From: Cyanobacteria bacterium OH_PDB_112
Lineage (GTDB): Bacteria; Cyanobacteriota; Vampirovibrionia; Gastranaerophilales; CAJFVJ01
Direction: 5' to 3'
Length of the DNA: 9,348 nt
Assembly (NCBI GenBank): GCA_023457295.1
Contig: JAEWLZ010000199.1
Location: forward strand, 1-9,348
Under the pieces are notes generated by a model. The model ran no database searches, was not told the DNA's origin, and saw only the letters and a list, made by a program, of their open reading frames with translations. The stretch's first letter is position 1, and every line of letters starts with the position of its first letter. Shown piece by piece: positions 1 to 6,903 of the stretch. A program made the position numbers and the translations under genes.

Positions 1-1254
1 GTGGAAGTCTTTCGGGATGAAAAATTTTCTCAAGAAGATGCCACTTGTTTCCAAACTCTTGTAAAACAAGTTTCTCTTCCTCTTGAAAGCGCAAATCTTT
101 ATGAAGAACTTCAAAATACCAACAAAAAACTGGAAAAACTTGAACAGCTAAAATCGGAATTTATTTCTATCGTTTCGCACGAACTCAGAACTCCCTTAAC
201 AGCAATAAGAAATTCTTTAAATATTATTTTGAGCGGGAAATCAGGCGAATTGCCGGCTCCTATGGCAAATTTCTTGAATATGGCATCAAGAAATGTAACT
301 CGTCTGGCAGGAATTATAAACGATTTGCTCGATCTTTCCAAAATCGAAGCAGGAAAAATGGACTATCGTTTCGGAAAATTTGATATAAAATCCTCTTTTG
401 AAGATATTTATGCAACTTTTCTTGCAAGTGCTCAAGAAAAAAATATAAACCTGAAACTTGAAACAGATGAAAACTTACCAAAAGGTTACGGGGATTTGGA
501 CAGATTAGAGCAAGTTTTATCAAATTTGGTATCAAATGCCATAAAATTTACAGCCGAACAAGGTAATATAACTATTTCAGCAAAAAAAGCCTCCAAAGAA
601 GAGATTGAAAAATGCTGCTCTAAACTCAATGGTGAATATATAAAAATTTCCGTAAAAGACACCGGCATCGGTATTGCGCCCGATGATATACCAAAAGTTT
701 TTGATAAATTTCAGCAAATAGAAAGCGCCCTCGTTAGAAAAGTAGGAGGGACAGGACTTGGACTTTCCATTGCAAGACAACTTGTAGAAGCTCACCGAGG
801 ATGTATTTGGGTAGAATCAGAAGTCGGATTGGGGAGCAATTTTTTGTTTCTTGTACCCGCTGCAAGTGATGAAAATATTTTTACTCTTGAACTTGATAAA
901 TTTATTCAAACAGCAAAACAATCGCACTCAAGCTTCAGTTTGATTACAATAAAGCAAAAAGACGGAAATGATTTTATAGTTGATTTTGCAAAAAATCCTG
1001 CGATTGTAACTAAATATGACAAAGCAAGAATTTTTACAACAGAAGGCGATAATTCAGGAATAATGCGGATAATTTTGCCTCAAGCAACTAAAATGGCAAG
1101 TGATATTTTATTGCAAAAGGTTAAAGAACTCATAATCTCTCAAAACTTACCGTATAATATTTTATTAGGAGGAGTCATTTATCCTGATGAAGCGATAAAT
1201 GTTGATGAGCTTTTACAGCGCAGTGAAGAAAATATGGTTGAGTTGATTTTATAA
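1..1254 (+). CDS. Sensor histidine kinase, 5'-truncated by the window, with a degenerate GGDEF-like C-terminal domain
   Basis: Cytoplasmic part of a two-component histidine kinase that should autophosphorylate on His and pass phosphate to the receiver encoded 11 nt downstream. Residues 1-38 look like the end of a GAF domain (last helix, 'LPLESANLYEEL'), so the GTG at base 1 is probably an internal Val codon and the gene begins upstream. Residues 39-55 are a charged coiled-coil linker. HisKA follows, with H-box SHELRTPL (phosphoacceptor His60). The HATPase_c domain shows the N box (Asn175/Asn179), G1 DTGIGI (220-225), F box FDKFQQ (234-239) and G2 GGTGLGLS (249-256), so the kinase core looks intact. 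Residues 295-417 resemble a GGDEF fold: the end, 'GGVIYPDEAINVDELLQRSEENM', broken here as GGVIYPDEAIN (390-400) plus VDELLQRSEENM (401-412), matches the usual end of that fold. The GGDEF signature is replaced by TTEGDNSGIMR (346-356), so cyclase activity is unlikely. No membrane segment is seen in this portion. The kinase call is firm; the pseudo-GGDEF call is inference from pattern. Confidence 0.93.
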   Translation: MEVFRDEKFSQEDATCFQTLVKQVSLPLESANLYEELQNTNKKLEKLEQLKSEFISIVSHELRTPLTAIRNSLNIILSGKSGELPAPMANFLNMASRNVTRLAGIINDLLDLSKIEAGKMDYRFGKFDIKSSFEDIYATFLASAQEKNINLKLETDENLPKGYGDLDRLEQVLSNLVSNAIKFTAEQGNITISAKKASKEEIEKCCSKLNGEYIKISVKDTGIGIAPDDIPKVFDKFQQIESALVRKVGGTGLGLSIARQLVEAHRGCIWVESEVGLGSNFLFLVPAASDENIFTLELDKFIQTAKQSHSSFSLITIKQKDGNDFIVDFAKNPAIVTKYDKARIFTTEGDNSGIMRIILPQATKMASDILLQKVKELIISQNLPYNILLGGVIYPDEAINVDELLQRSEENMVELIL

Positions 1255-1265
1255 AAGGGGTTTAT

Positions 1266-1634
1266 ATGCCAAAAACTATTTTAATAGCTGATGATGAAGC
1301 TGATATAGTCGAAACGCTCCAATTTATGTTTCAGGCAGAAGGTTATAACTGTAAAGTTGCCTATGACGGAGAAGAAGCGTTGGCACTCGCAAAAACATAT
1401 ATTCCCGATTTGATGATTTTGGACGTAATGATGCCGAAAATCAATGGGTACAAGGTTTGCAGACTTTTAAAGTTTGATGCGAAATACCGTGATATTCCTA
1501 TTTTAATGATAACAGCCCGCTCACAAGAAGAAGACAAAATAATAGGCGAAGAAACGGGAGCGGATGAATATATTACAAAACCCTTTGATATTGAATCAGT
1601 AGTTAATAAAGTTAAAAAATATCTAGGTGAGTAA
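1266..1634 (+). CDS. Single-domain CheY-like response regulator
   Basis: A stand-alone receiver of 122 residues, the normal size for a CheY/Spo0F/PilH-type protein with no output domain. All conserved positions are present: acidic pair Asp9-Asp10, phosphoacceptor Asp53 in the LDVMMPKINGY stretch, Thr83 in MITAR, and Lys105 in the TKPF motif. It would accept phosphate from the kinase encoded just upstream and act by binding a partner protein, not DNA. The ATG is preceded by AAGGGG-type Shine-Dalgarno bases (ending at 1260) with a 5-nt spacer. Its TAA stop overlaps the ATG of the next gene by one base (TAATG, 1632-1636), so the ATPase-like protein downstream is the obvious candidate partner. 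The receiver call is certain from motifs; the partner is inferred from gene order only. Confidence 0.95.
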   Translation: MPKTILIADDEADIVETLQFMFQAEGYNCKVAYDGEEALALAKTYIPDLMILDVMMPKINGYKVCRLLKFDAKYRDIPILMITARSQEEDKIIGEETGADEYITKPFDIESVVNKVKKYLGE

Positions 1635-3007
1635 TGCAAGAGATTTTGACAAATAAAACCATAGAAAAACTCAAGCATGACCTAGTAAAAGAAGGACTTG
1701 TAACTTATGAAAATCTTTCAAAGGCACAAGAAATTGCATCGGCTCAACATATAAATCTTGCTCAAGCTTTAATAAAATCAGATATTTTAAATGAAGAAAA
1801 TCTTCTTCGTTTTATTGAATCAAAATTACATATCCCTTATGTAAATTTGGATGATTATACGCTTGATGAAAGACTCTTGCATTATATAGATCCTTTAGAC
1901 GCAAAAAAATATCGCATAATTCCACTTTTTAAAATAGAAGATGTATTAACAATTGCAATGAGCGACCCTATGGATTTGTTTGTTATAAACAATTTGGTAA
2001 ATTCTGATGAATTAAAAATCGAACCTATAATTTGCTCTGAGAACAGTATTTTAAAAGCGATAAACAAATATTATTACAATCAGGAAACTATGATTTCTTT
2101 TGATGTTGATGAAATTGTCGACTGGAGAGATTTGCTAAATAATGAAAAACATGACGAAAATCACCTGAAAAATATAATAGAAACCATTTTGAGGCAAGCC
2201 ATACAGGAAGAAATTCACGAACTTTTCTTTGAAAACAGTGTTTTTGGCATGAATGTTATTTTCAGGCGTAACGGTGAAATTGAACAAAAAGGTGAAATTC
2301 CGTCTTTGCTTATCCCTCTTTTCATCGCCAAAATCAAAACAATGTCACATCTAAATCCTAATGAATCAGAGCTCCCTCAGCTTGGCAAACTTGTTTTTAA
2401 GTTTAATGATATAGATTACACAACAAGTGTTTCGGCGTTTCCAACAATCAACGGCGAACGGATTTATTTAAAAATTTACAAACCACCAAAAAACCTCGAA
2501 GAATTGTCTTTGCCCTTTGACAGGTTGAATTATGTAAAAGAAGCTATTCAAAATCAAGGTATAGTACTAGTTTGCGGAAGCGGCTTAAGCGGCAAAACCC
2601 ATGTGATTTATTCTCTTTTGAAAGAACTTTCAAAAACTTCTCAAAATGTAATGACAATAGAATCTATTGTAAAATACGACCTCAAAAACATAAATCAGTG
2701 CGAAATCAACGAAAATGTAGGGCTTAACCTTGAAAAAGCAATGCGTTTTATCGAATTCCAATCGCCTGATGTGGTTTATTTTGAGGGATTGAATACTAAA
2801 TCAGGACTCGAGTATTTTATTTCACTCGCAATGAATAACAAACTGGTCATCACTGAGTTTTTAGCAGACGGGATAGATGACTTGCGCCGTAGGTTTTCAT
2901 TTAAAGAATTTGATATCATTAAAAAACTTATTACTTGTATGGTATTCATCCATAACCAAAGCAGCATTGAAGTCTTTACAAAAGATGATTTGAAAAAGTT
3001 TATTTAA
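1634..3007 (+). CDS. Divergent GspE/PilB/MshE-like ATPase with an MshEN-type N-terminal domain
   Basis: A 457-residue relative of the hexameric ATPases that drive type II secretion and type IV pilus assembly. Residues about 10-145 match the T2SSE-N/MshEN domain: two successive helical repeats (about 11-35 and 40-62), then 'LHIPYVNLDDYTLDERLL' (65-82), and the 'YRIIPLF..EDVLTIAMSDPMD' region (93-114). MshEN domains in some relatives bind cyclic di-GMP, but here the Gly of the second repeat is missing. The N2 part keeps EIHELFFEN (193-201, for the usual DIHFEP) and the 'FPTINGERIYLKIY' stretch (269-282). Walker A is intact (GSGLSGKT, 315-322) and the Asp box reads TIES (341-344). After PDVV (378-381), where active enzymes have a GEIRD-type Walker B, this protein reads FEGLN, so the Gly-Glu order is swapped; the His-box 'LHTND' region reads EFLADG (408-413). 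The tetra-Cys zinc motif seen in many GspE proteins is absent. It may bind ATP yet hydrolyse it poorly. Start ATG overlaps the stop of the receiver gene, implying coupled translation. Confidence 0.85.
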   Translation: MQEILTNKTIEKLKHDLVKEGLVTYENLSKAQEIASAQHINLAQALIKSDILNEENLLRFIESKLHIPYVNLDDYTLDERLLHYIDPLDAKKYRIIPLFKIEDVLTIAMSDPMDLFVINNLVNSDELKIEPIICSENSILKAINKYYYNQETMISFDVDEIVDWRDLLNNEKHDENHLKNIIETILRQAIQEEIHELFFENSVFGMNVIFRRNGEIEQKGEIPSLLIPLFIAKIKTMSHLNPNESELPQLGKLVFKFNDIDYTTSVSAFPTINGERIYLKIYKPPKNLEELSLPFDRLNYVKEAIQNQGIVLVCGSGLSGKTHVIYSLLKELSKTSQNVMTIESIVKYDLKNINQCEINENVGLNLEKAMRFIEFQSPDVVYFEGLNTKSGLEYFISLAMNNKLVITEFLADGIDDLRRRFSFKEFDIIKKLITCMVFIHNQSSIEVFTKDDLKKFI

Positions 3008-3062
3008 CAGGTTAAAAATCTTATAATTTAATACGACATAATCCTGTATAACTGCTTAAAAT

Positions 3063-3093
3063 TTGGATAATTTTTAGTCTTTTAGCGTATAAT
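3063..3093 (+). promoter_or_regulatory. Candidate sigma70-type promoter for apt-yitT
   Basis: A perfect TATAAT sits at 3088-3093, 34 nt before the apt ATG. The best -35 is TTGGAT (3063-3068), but the 19-nt spacing is longer than ideal, so the -10 is the stronger half. The 120-nt gap upstream shows no hairpin with a T tract, so some read-through from the signalling operon is possible. The apt gene has its own strong Shine-Dalgarno run, AAAGGGGG (3113-3120), 7 nt before the ATG. Confidence 0.45.
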
Positions 3094-3127
3094 TAACATA
3101 TAGGAATATTTTAAAGGGGGTCACACC

Positions 3128-3649
3128 ATGCCGGAATTAGTGAAAAAGATTATAAGAGATATACCCAATTTCCCGAAAGAAGGGATTATTTTCAAAGATA
3201 TTACAACTGTTTTGAAAGATTCAGAAGGTCTTAAAAGAACGGTGGATTTTTTGACAGAAATTTATAAAGACAAGAAAATCGATTATGTTGCAGGGATTGA
3301 ATCACGCGGATTTATTTTTGGCACACCACTTGCTTACAATTTGGGAGCAGGTTTTATAACAATAAGAAAACCCGGGAAATTACCAGCTGACGTTGAAAAA
3401 ATCACATATGACCTTGAGTACGGTACAGATACCCTTGAAATCCATAAAGACGCCATTGAAAAAGGTAAAAGGGTTTTGATTGTTGATGATTTACTTGCAA
3501 CAGGCGGAACAGCTTCTGCGGCTTGTGATTTGGTAAAAAGCATAGGTGGTGAAGTAGCGGGCGTAGCATTTGTAATAGAACTTGATGCTCTTGGCGGAAG
3601 ATCCAAATTTCCAAAAGATATAGAAATTATCTCTATGGTACATTGCTAA
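3128..3649 (+). CDS. apt: Adenine phosphoribosyltransferase
   Basis: Cytoplasmic purine-salvage enzyme that joins adenine with PRPP to give AMP and pyrophosphate. The 173 residues are full family length. Seen in order: the N-terminal 'IPNFPKEGIIFKDIT' stretch (12-26), which holds the usual adenine-site region; GIESRGFIFG (56-65); the flexible-loop segment RKPGKLP (80-86); and the PRPP-binding loop VLIVDDLLATGGT (116-128) with the paired Asp residues 120-121. The C-terminal end is typical of bacterial Apt. The start is set by AAAGGGGG seven bases upstream of the ATG. Its TAA overlaps by one base with the ATG of the YitT-family gene (TAATG, 3647-3651), so the two are probably co-translated. The functional link between adenine salvage and YitT is not known to me. 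The identification rests on several independent motifs and is firm. Confidence 0.97.
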   Translation: MPELVKKIIRDIPNFPKEGIIFKDITTVLKDSEGLKRTVDFLTEIYKDKKIDYVAGIESRGFIFGTPLAYNLGAGFITIRKPGKLPADVEKITYDLEYGTDTLEIHKDAIEKGKRVLIVDDLLATGGTASAACDLVKSIGGEVAGVAFVIELDALGGRSKFPKDIEIISMVHC

Positions 3650-4488
3650 TGATTGTAAAAACATTTAAAAAACTTACGGCATTAACTATCGGCGCATTTC
3701 TTGTTGCCGTGGGTCTTGAGTATTTTTTAGTTTGCAATAATATTATCGACGGCGGAATTATCGGGATTTCAATTTTGCTAAGTTATGTGAAAGGACTCCC
3801 TTTAGGTGCCTTGATTGTAGGGCTTAATATTCCGTTTTTTCTTTTTGGATACAAAAAATTGGGACAAAAATTCCTTTTTTATTCGCTTTATGCAATTTTA
3901 GCTCTTGGCGGATTTGTAACTTTATTCAAAAACTGCTACAAAATCACAGGGAATCCGCTTTTAGCCTGTATATTCGGAGGGCTTATCGTAGGTACAGGCG
4001 TTGGAATTATTCTTAAAAATAACGGTTCTCTAGACGGAACTGAAGTAATCGCAATGACAATTTCTAAAAGACTAGGATTTTCTGTCGGTGAAATTATAAT
4101 GTTTTTTAATATCTTTATTCTGCTTTCAGCAGGTTTTGTTTTTGACTGGGATAGAGCAATGTATTCTATTATGGCTTATTTTGTCATATTTAAAACAATT
4201 GATATGGTATTAGAAGGATTTGACGATTCGAAAGCTATGTTGATAGTAACCGAAAAACCCGATGAAATAGCAAAAATTATTATGCATGAACTGGGAAGAG
4301 GCGTTACTTTTTTGCATGGACAAGGAGCATATTCGGGAATTGACAGAAAAATAATATATTGCATAATAAATCGCCTTGAGTTATCAAAAATCCGTGATGT
4401 AATAGAAGACTGTGACGAAACCGCTTTTGTCACCATACAAAATATTCACGAAGTACAAGGCGGAGTTGTAGGTAAAAAAACATTCTAA
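3649..4488 (+). CDS. YitT-family membrane protein (DUF161 + DUF2179)
   Basis: Integral membrane protein of unknown biochemical role, 279 residues, typical for the family. The N-terminal half has about five to six hydrophobic segments (roughly 10-30, 34-48, 52-68, 74-94, 105-122, 146-166, plus a weaker one near 170-188). It includes the conserved-looking 'CNNIIDGGIIGISILL' (29-44) and 'LKNNGSLDGTEVIA' (122-135). Residues about 195-279 form the soluble DUF2179 domain, with GRGVTFLHGQGAYSG (216-230) and the 'DETAFVTIQNIHEVQGG' end (256-272). I chose the ATG whose A is the last base of the apt stop codon. An in-frame TTG six bases earlier (3643) is possible, but no better placed for a ribosome site. 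There is little Shine-Dalgarno sequence, consistent with coupling to apt. Family membership is firm; the transported substrate, if any, cannot be told from sequence. Confidence 0.9.
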   Translation: MIVKTFKKLTALTIGAFLVAVGLEYFLVCNNIIDGGIIGISILLSYVKGLPLGALIVGLNIPFFLFGYKKLGQKFLFYSLYAILALGGFVTLFKNCYKITGNPLLACIFGGLIVGTGVGIILKNNGSLDGTEVIAMTISKRLGFSVGEIIMFFNIFILLSAGFVFDWDRAMYSIMAYFVIFKTIDMVLEGFDDSKAMLIVTEKPDEIAKIIMHELGRGVTFLHGQGAYSGIDRKIIYCIINRLELSKIRDVIEDCDETAFVTIQNIHEVQGGVVGKKTF

Positions 4489-4508
4489 AGTTAAAATTTG
4501 TAAAGGCT

Positions 4509-4540
4509 AAAACTTTTTAGTATCAAAAATAAGTTTTTTC
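4509..4540 (+). terminator. Weak possible terminator after the YitT gene
   Basis: AAAACTT (4509-4515) can pair with AAGTTTT (4531-4537), followed by further T residues (the run continues with one C to 4546). The 7-bp stem holds a single G-C pair and the loop is 15 nt, so it would be a poor intrinsic terminator. It is the only candidate in the AT-rich 4489-4600 gap. Confidence 0.2.
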
Positions 4541-4600
4541 TTTTTTAATTTTGTATACAATAAAAAACGTTTTTTACTAATTAAAATACAGTCGGTGAAA

Positions 4601-5656
4601 ATGGTTGTTAATTTAGGGCATCAGACAAGTCCACCCAATTTTGATACCCAAGAAAGAAAAAAGAAAATTTACCTGAGGAATCCTAACATGCAGGATGCCT
4701 CGACTTCGTATTTACATATCCCTGATATGCTCGAATACAGACCCCCTGAACCCTCTTCAGAATACAATCATGAAAAACTTAAAAAACATTTTTTAATAGG
4801 TCTTGCTCCTGTGCCTTTTATTCTCGCAGGGGGATATGTTGCCGCATTAAGAGGAGTTGAAAAAAAGTTTTTTGTAGATGCCGTAAAAAAATCCAAAAAA
4901 GAGTTTCGCCCCATAATAAAAGATTTGGAAGGAAAAATCTCAAAAATAACAATACACACCGAAGATAAAATAAAATTGAACTGTTGGGAAATAAACCCTC
5001 ATTGCTTTGAACAATATATCATAGTCTGCCATGGAAATAGCCAAAATCTTAACAGTTGTCAGGAAATTTACAGCCAAATTCATAAAAAAGGTTACGGGGT
5101 TTTAGCATTTGAATACAGAGGATATGCTGATAACTCAGGAAATACAACTGAAAAAGGTCTTTATAAAGATGCCGAAACGGCTCTTAATTATCTTAAAAAT
5201 AAAGGTATTAAAGAAAATAAAATCGGCGTTTTTGGTTATTCTTTAGGCGGGGCGGTTGCAACAGACCTTGCCAGCAAACATAATCTGAATTGTGTAATTC
5301 TTATGAGTACTTTTACAAATGCCAAAGAACTTTGTAAAGACGGAGTCAATTATCTTGAGTTAAAATTACCTCCCAAAGTTAAAAAAGCCATAGATAAAAT
5401 TCCAAATGCACTAATACCCATAGGGAGCGATTATTCATCAGACAAAAAAATAGCATCTATAAAAAGCCCTATAGCATTTATTCACTCTGTTAATGACAAA
5501 GCTATTCCTATTAAACACTCTCAAAAATTGGCAGAAAATGCTAAATCATCTACCGCAAAACACTTTATAACTCTATCATCAGGCGACCACTGGCTTGATG
5601 AGAACAAATTTAATGCTGTATCAGAAGCTCTTGATAAAATCTTTATAAGTTCTTAA
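4601..5656 (+). CDS. Alpha/beta hydrolase with N-terminal membrane segment (ABHD13/ABHD17/Bem46-like)
   Basis: Serine hydrolase of 351 residues from this ATG; the substrate is unknown. The fold is seen from residue 115 on: oxyanion-side HGN motif (144-146), 'VLAFEYRGYADNSG' (167-180), nucleophile elbow GYSLGG with Ser214, acid Asp299 in HSVNDKAIP, and catalytic His330 in SGDHW. The triad is complete. Spacing and motifs resemble the ABHD13/ABHD17/Bem46 group, which includes esterases and protein depalmitoylases. Residues about 64-84 are hydrophobic and could anchor the protein to the membrane after a polar, Pro-rich N-terminus. The start is uncertain: G+C rises from about 18% (4489-4600) to about 36% (4601-4687), which favours ATG 4601 or the in-frame GTG at 4595. 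Yet ATG 4688 has a much better ribosome site (see 4675-4679) and would give 322 residues, still keeping the anchor. Fold and triad are firm; start is moderate. Confidence 0.86.
   Translation: MVVNLGHQTSPPNFDTQERKKKIYLRNPNMQDASTSYLHIPDMLEYRPPEPSSEYNHEKLKKHFLIGLAPVPFILAGGYVAALRGVEKKFFVDAVKKSKKEFRPIIKDLEGKISKITIHTEDKIKLNCWEINPHCFEQYIIVCHGNSQNLNSCQEIYSQIHKKGYGVLAFEYRGYADNSGNTTEKGLYKDAETALNYLKNKGIKENKIGVFGYSLGGAVATDLASKHNLNCVILMSTFTNAKELCKDGVNYLELKLPPKVKKAIDKIPNALIPIGSDYSSDKKIASIKSPIAFIHSVNDKAIPIKHSQKLAENAKSSTAKHFITLSSGDHWLDENKFNAVSEALDKIFISS
4675..4679 (+). promoter_or_regulatory. Shine-Dalgarno-like GAGGA supporting an alternative hydrolase start at 4688
   Basis: GAGGA lies eight bases before an in-frame ATG (4688-4690). 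By contrast, ATG 4601 has only GGTGA two bases upstream, which is too close to work well, and GTG 4595 has none. The site could mark the real start or a second, internal start of the hydrolase. Confidence 0.4.
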
Positions 5657-5657
5657 T

Positions 5658-5686
5658 TTGAATATAGGTATAAAATTTGATAAAAT
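5658..5686 (+). promoter_or_regulatory. Sigma70-type promoter for ald
   Basis: TTGAAT (5658-5663) and TAAAAT (5681-5686) are separated by exactly 17 bases, 32 nt before the ald ATG. Each hexamer differs from consensus at one or two positions. This is the best-formed promoter in the window, and it starts two bases after the stop codon of the hydrolase, so ald is likely transcribed on its own. The ribosome site of ald (GTGAGAGAG, 5706-5714) is only moderate. Confidence 0.6.
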
Positions 5687-5718
5687 TAAGTGTAAAAAAT
5701 TTTTAGTGAGAGAGTATC

Positions 5719-6837
5719 ATGATAGTAGGAATTATTAAAGAAATTAAATCAAACGAACACCGAGTAGGCATTGTACCATCAGGTGTAGATGCCCTTGTAA
5801 AAGCAGGGCACAAAGTATTTATCGAAACAACAGCAGGCGTAGGCAGCGGGATTTCTGACGAAGATTATAAAAATGTCGGAGCAGAGATTTTATCAACCGC
5901 AAAAGAAGTTGTGGACAAATCCGATATGATTGTAAAAGTCAAAGAGCCTTTGCCTCCTGAATATAACCTTTTCCGCAAAGACCAAATTTTGTTCACTTAT
6001 TTGCATCTTGCGGCAGAACCCGCATTGACAAAAGCACTTATGGACAGCAAAGTTACTGCGGTTGCTTATGAAACAGTTGAAGACAAACCTGGACATTTGC
6101 CTTTGCTCCAACCTATGAGCGAAGTTGCGGGAAGAATGGCTGTTCAAATCGGAGCACAATTTCTTGAAAAACACTATGGCGGAGCTGGAGTTCTGCTTGG
6201 CGGAGTCCCGGGAATTGCACCTTCGAAGGTCGTTATAATCGGAGCGGGCATGGTCGGTATGAATTCGGCAAAAATGGCTGTCGGACTAGGTGCTGACGTT
6301 ACAATTATGGATATTTCTCTTGATAAGCTTCGTTATGTTGATGATATTTTCAACGGAAGAGTCAAGACTCTTGTTTCAAATCCTTTTAATATTGCAAGAA
6401 AACTTCAAACAGCTGATTTGCTTATTGCTTCAGTACTTATTCCCGGTGCGAAAGCCCCTAATATAGTAACGGAAGAAATGGTAAAAACTATGCCAAAAGG
6501 TTCTGTTATTGTCGATGTAGCAATAGATCAAGGCGGTTCTGTTGAAACCATAGACAGAGTAACAACTCATGACAATCCTGTTTTTGAAAAACACGGTGTA
6601 TTGCATTATTCTGTGGCAAATATTCCCGGTGCGGTTGCCAGAAGTTCGACTTTTGCTCTTACAAACGCAACGTTGCCTTATGTTTTACAACTTGCAAACA
6701 AAGGGCTTGATGCCATCAAAAATTCACCGGCTCTTAAAAAAGGCGTGAATGTTATAGACGGAAAATTAACTTACAAGTCTGTTGCAGATTCATTGAAGCT
6801 TGAATATACTCCTCTTGAGGATATTTTGGGCGTTTAA
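5719..6837 (+). CDS. ald: Alanine dehydrogenase
   Basis: NAD-dependent enzyme interconverting L-alanine and pyruvate plus ammonia, normally a cytoplasmic hexamer. At 372 residues it is full length. Residues expected at the active site sit at the positions known from the well-studied family members: Arg15, Lys75 (in VKVKEP), His96 (in FTYLHLAAE) and Asp270 (in VDVAIDQGG). The Rossmann fold shows GAGMVG (175-180) followed by the acidic Asp198 at the end of the second strand, as in NAD- rather than NADP-binding proteins. The family's 'LLQPMSEVAGRMA' helix (129-141) is also present. The gene has its own promoter immediately upstream and a strong hairpin terminator 17 nt downstream, so it is most likely a single-gene unit. 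In anaerobes Ald can serve alanine catabolism or NADH re-oxidation; the sequence does not tell which. Identification is firm. Confidence 0.97.
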   Translation: MIVGIIKEIKSNEHRVGIVPSGVDALVKAGHKVFIETTAGVGSGISDEDYKNVGAEILSTAKEVVDKSDMIVKVKEPLPPEYNLFRKDQILFTYLHLAAEPALTKALMDSKVTAVAYETVEDKPGHLPLLQPMSEVAGRMAVQIGAQFLEKHYGGAGVLLGGVPGIAPSKVVIIGAGMVGMNSAKMAVGLGADVTIMDISLDKLRYVDDIFNGRVKTLVSNPFNIARKLQTADLLIASVLIPGAKAPNIVTEEMVKTMPKGSVIVDVAIDQGGSVETIDRVTTHDNPVFEKHGVLHYSVANIPGAVARSSTFALTNATLPYVLQLANKGLDAIKNSPALKKGVNVIDGKLTYKSVADSLKLEYTPLEDILGV

Positions 6838-6853
6838 TTTATAATCAAACAAT

Positions 6854-6887
6854 AAAAAAGCCGATTAATTTAATAATCGGCTTTTTT
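6854..6887. terminator. Bidirectional intrinsic terminator between ald and typA
   Basis: A perfect 14-bp inverted repeat: AAAAAAGCCGATTA (6854-6867), loop ATTTAA, and TAATCGGCTTTTTT (6874-6887). Read on either strand it gives a stem with a GGC/GCC core followed by six T residues. It lies 17 nt beyond the ald stop and 17 nt from the end of the convergent typA gene, so it can end both transcripts. Confidence 0.93.
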
Positions 6888-6903
6888 GTATTTTTCATTT
6901 AAC

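Noticed and set aside
1..3. GTG at base 1 as the true start of the histidine kinase
   Set aside because: The first 38 residues read like the end of a GAF domain and no ribosome site can be seen, so the gene almost certainly continues upstream of the window.
3006..3047. ACAGG/CCTGT inverted repeat after the ATPase-like gene as a terminator
   Set aside because: The stem is only five base pairs with a loop of about 30 nt and no T tract follows.
3643..3645. TTG as the start of the YitT-family gene
   Set aside because: The ATG at 3649 overlaps the apt stop codon in the same TAATG arrangement as the receiver/ATPase junction, and TTG adds only two residues without a better ribosome site.
4551..4560. 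Perfect palindrome TTGTATACAA as an operator
   Set aside because: In a stretch with over 80% A+T a 10-base palindrome is expected by chance, and no regulator gene is adjacent. It may simply include -10-like bases.
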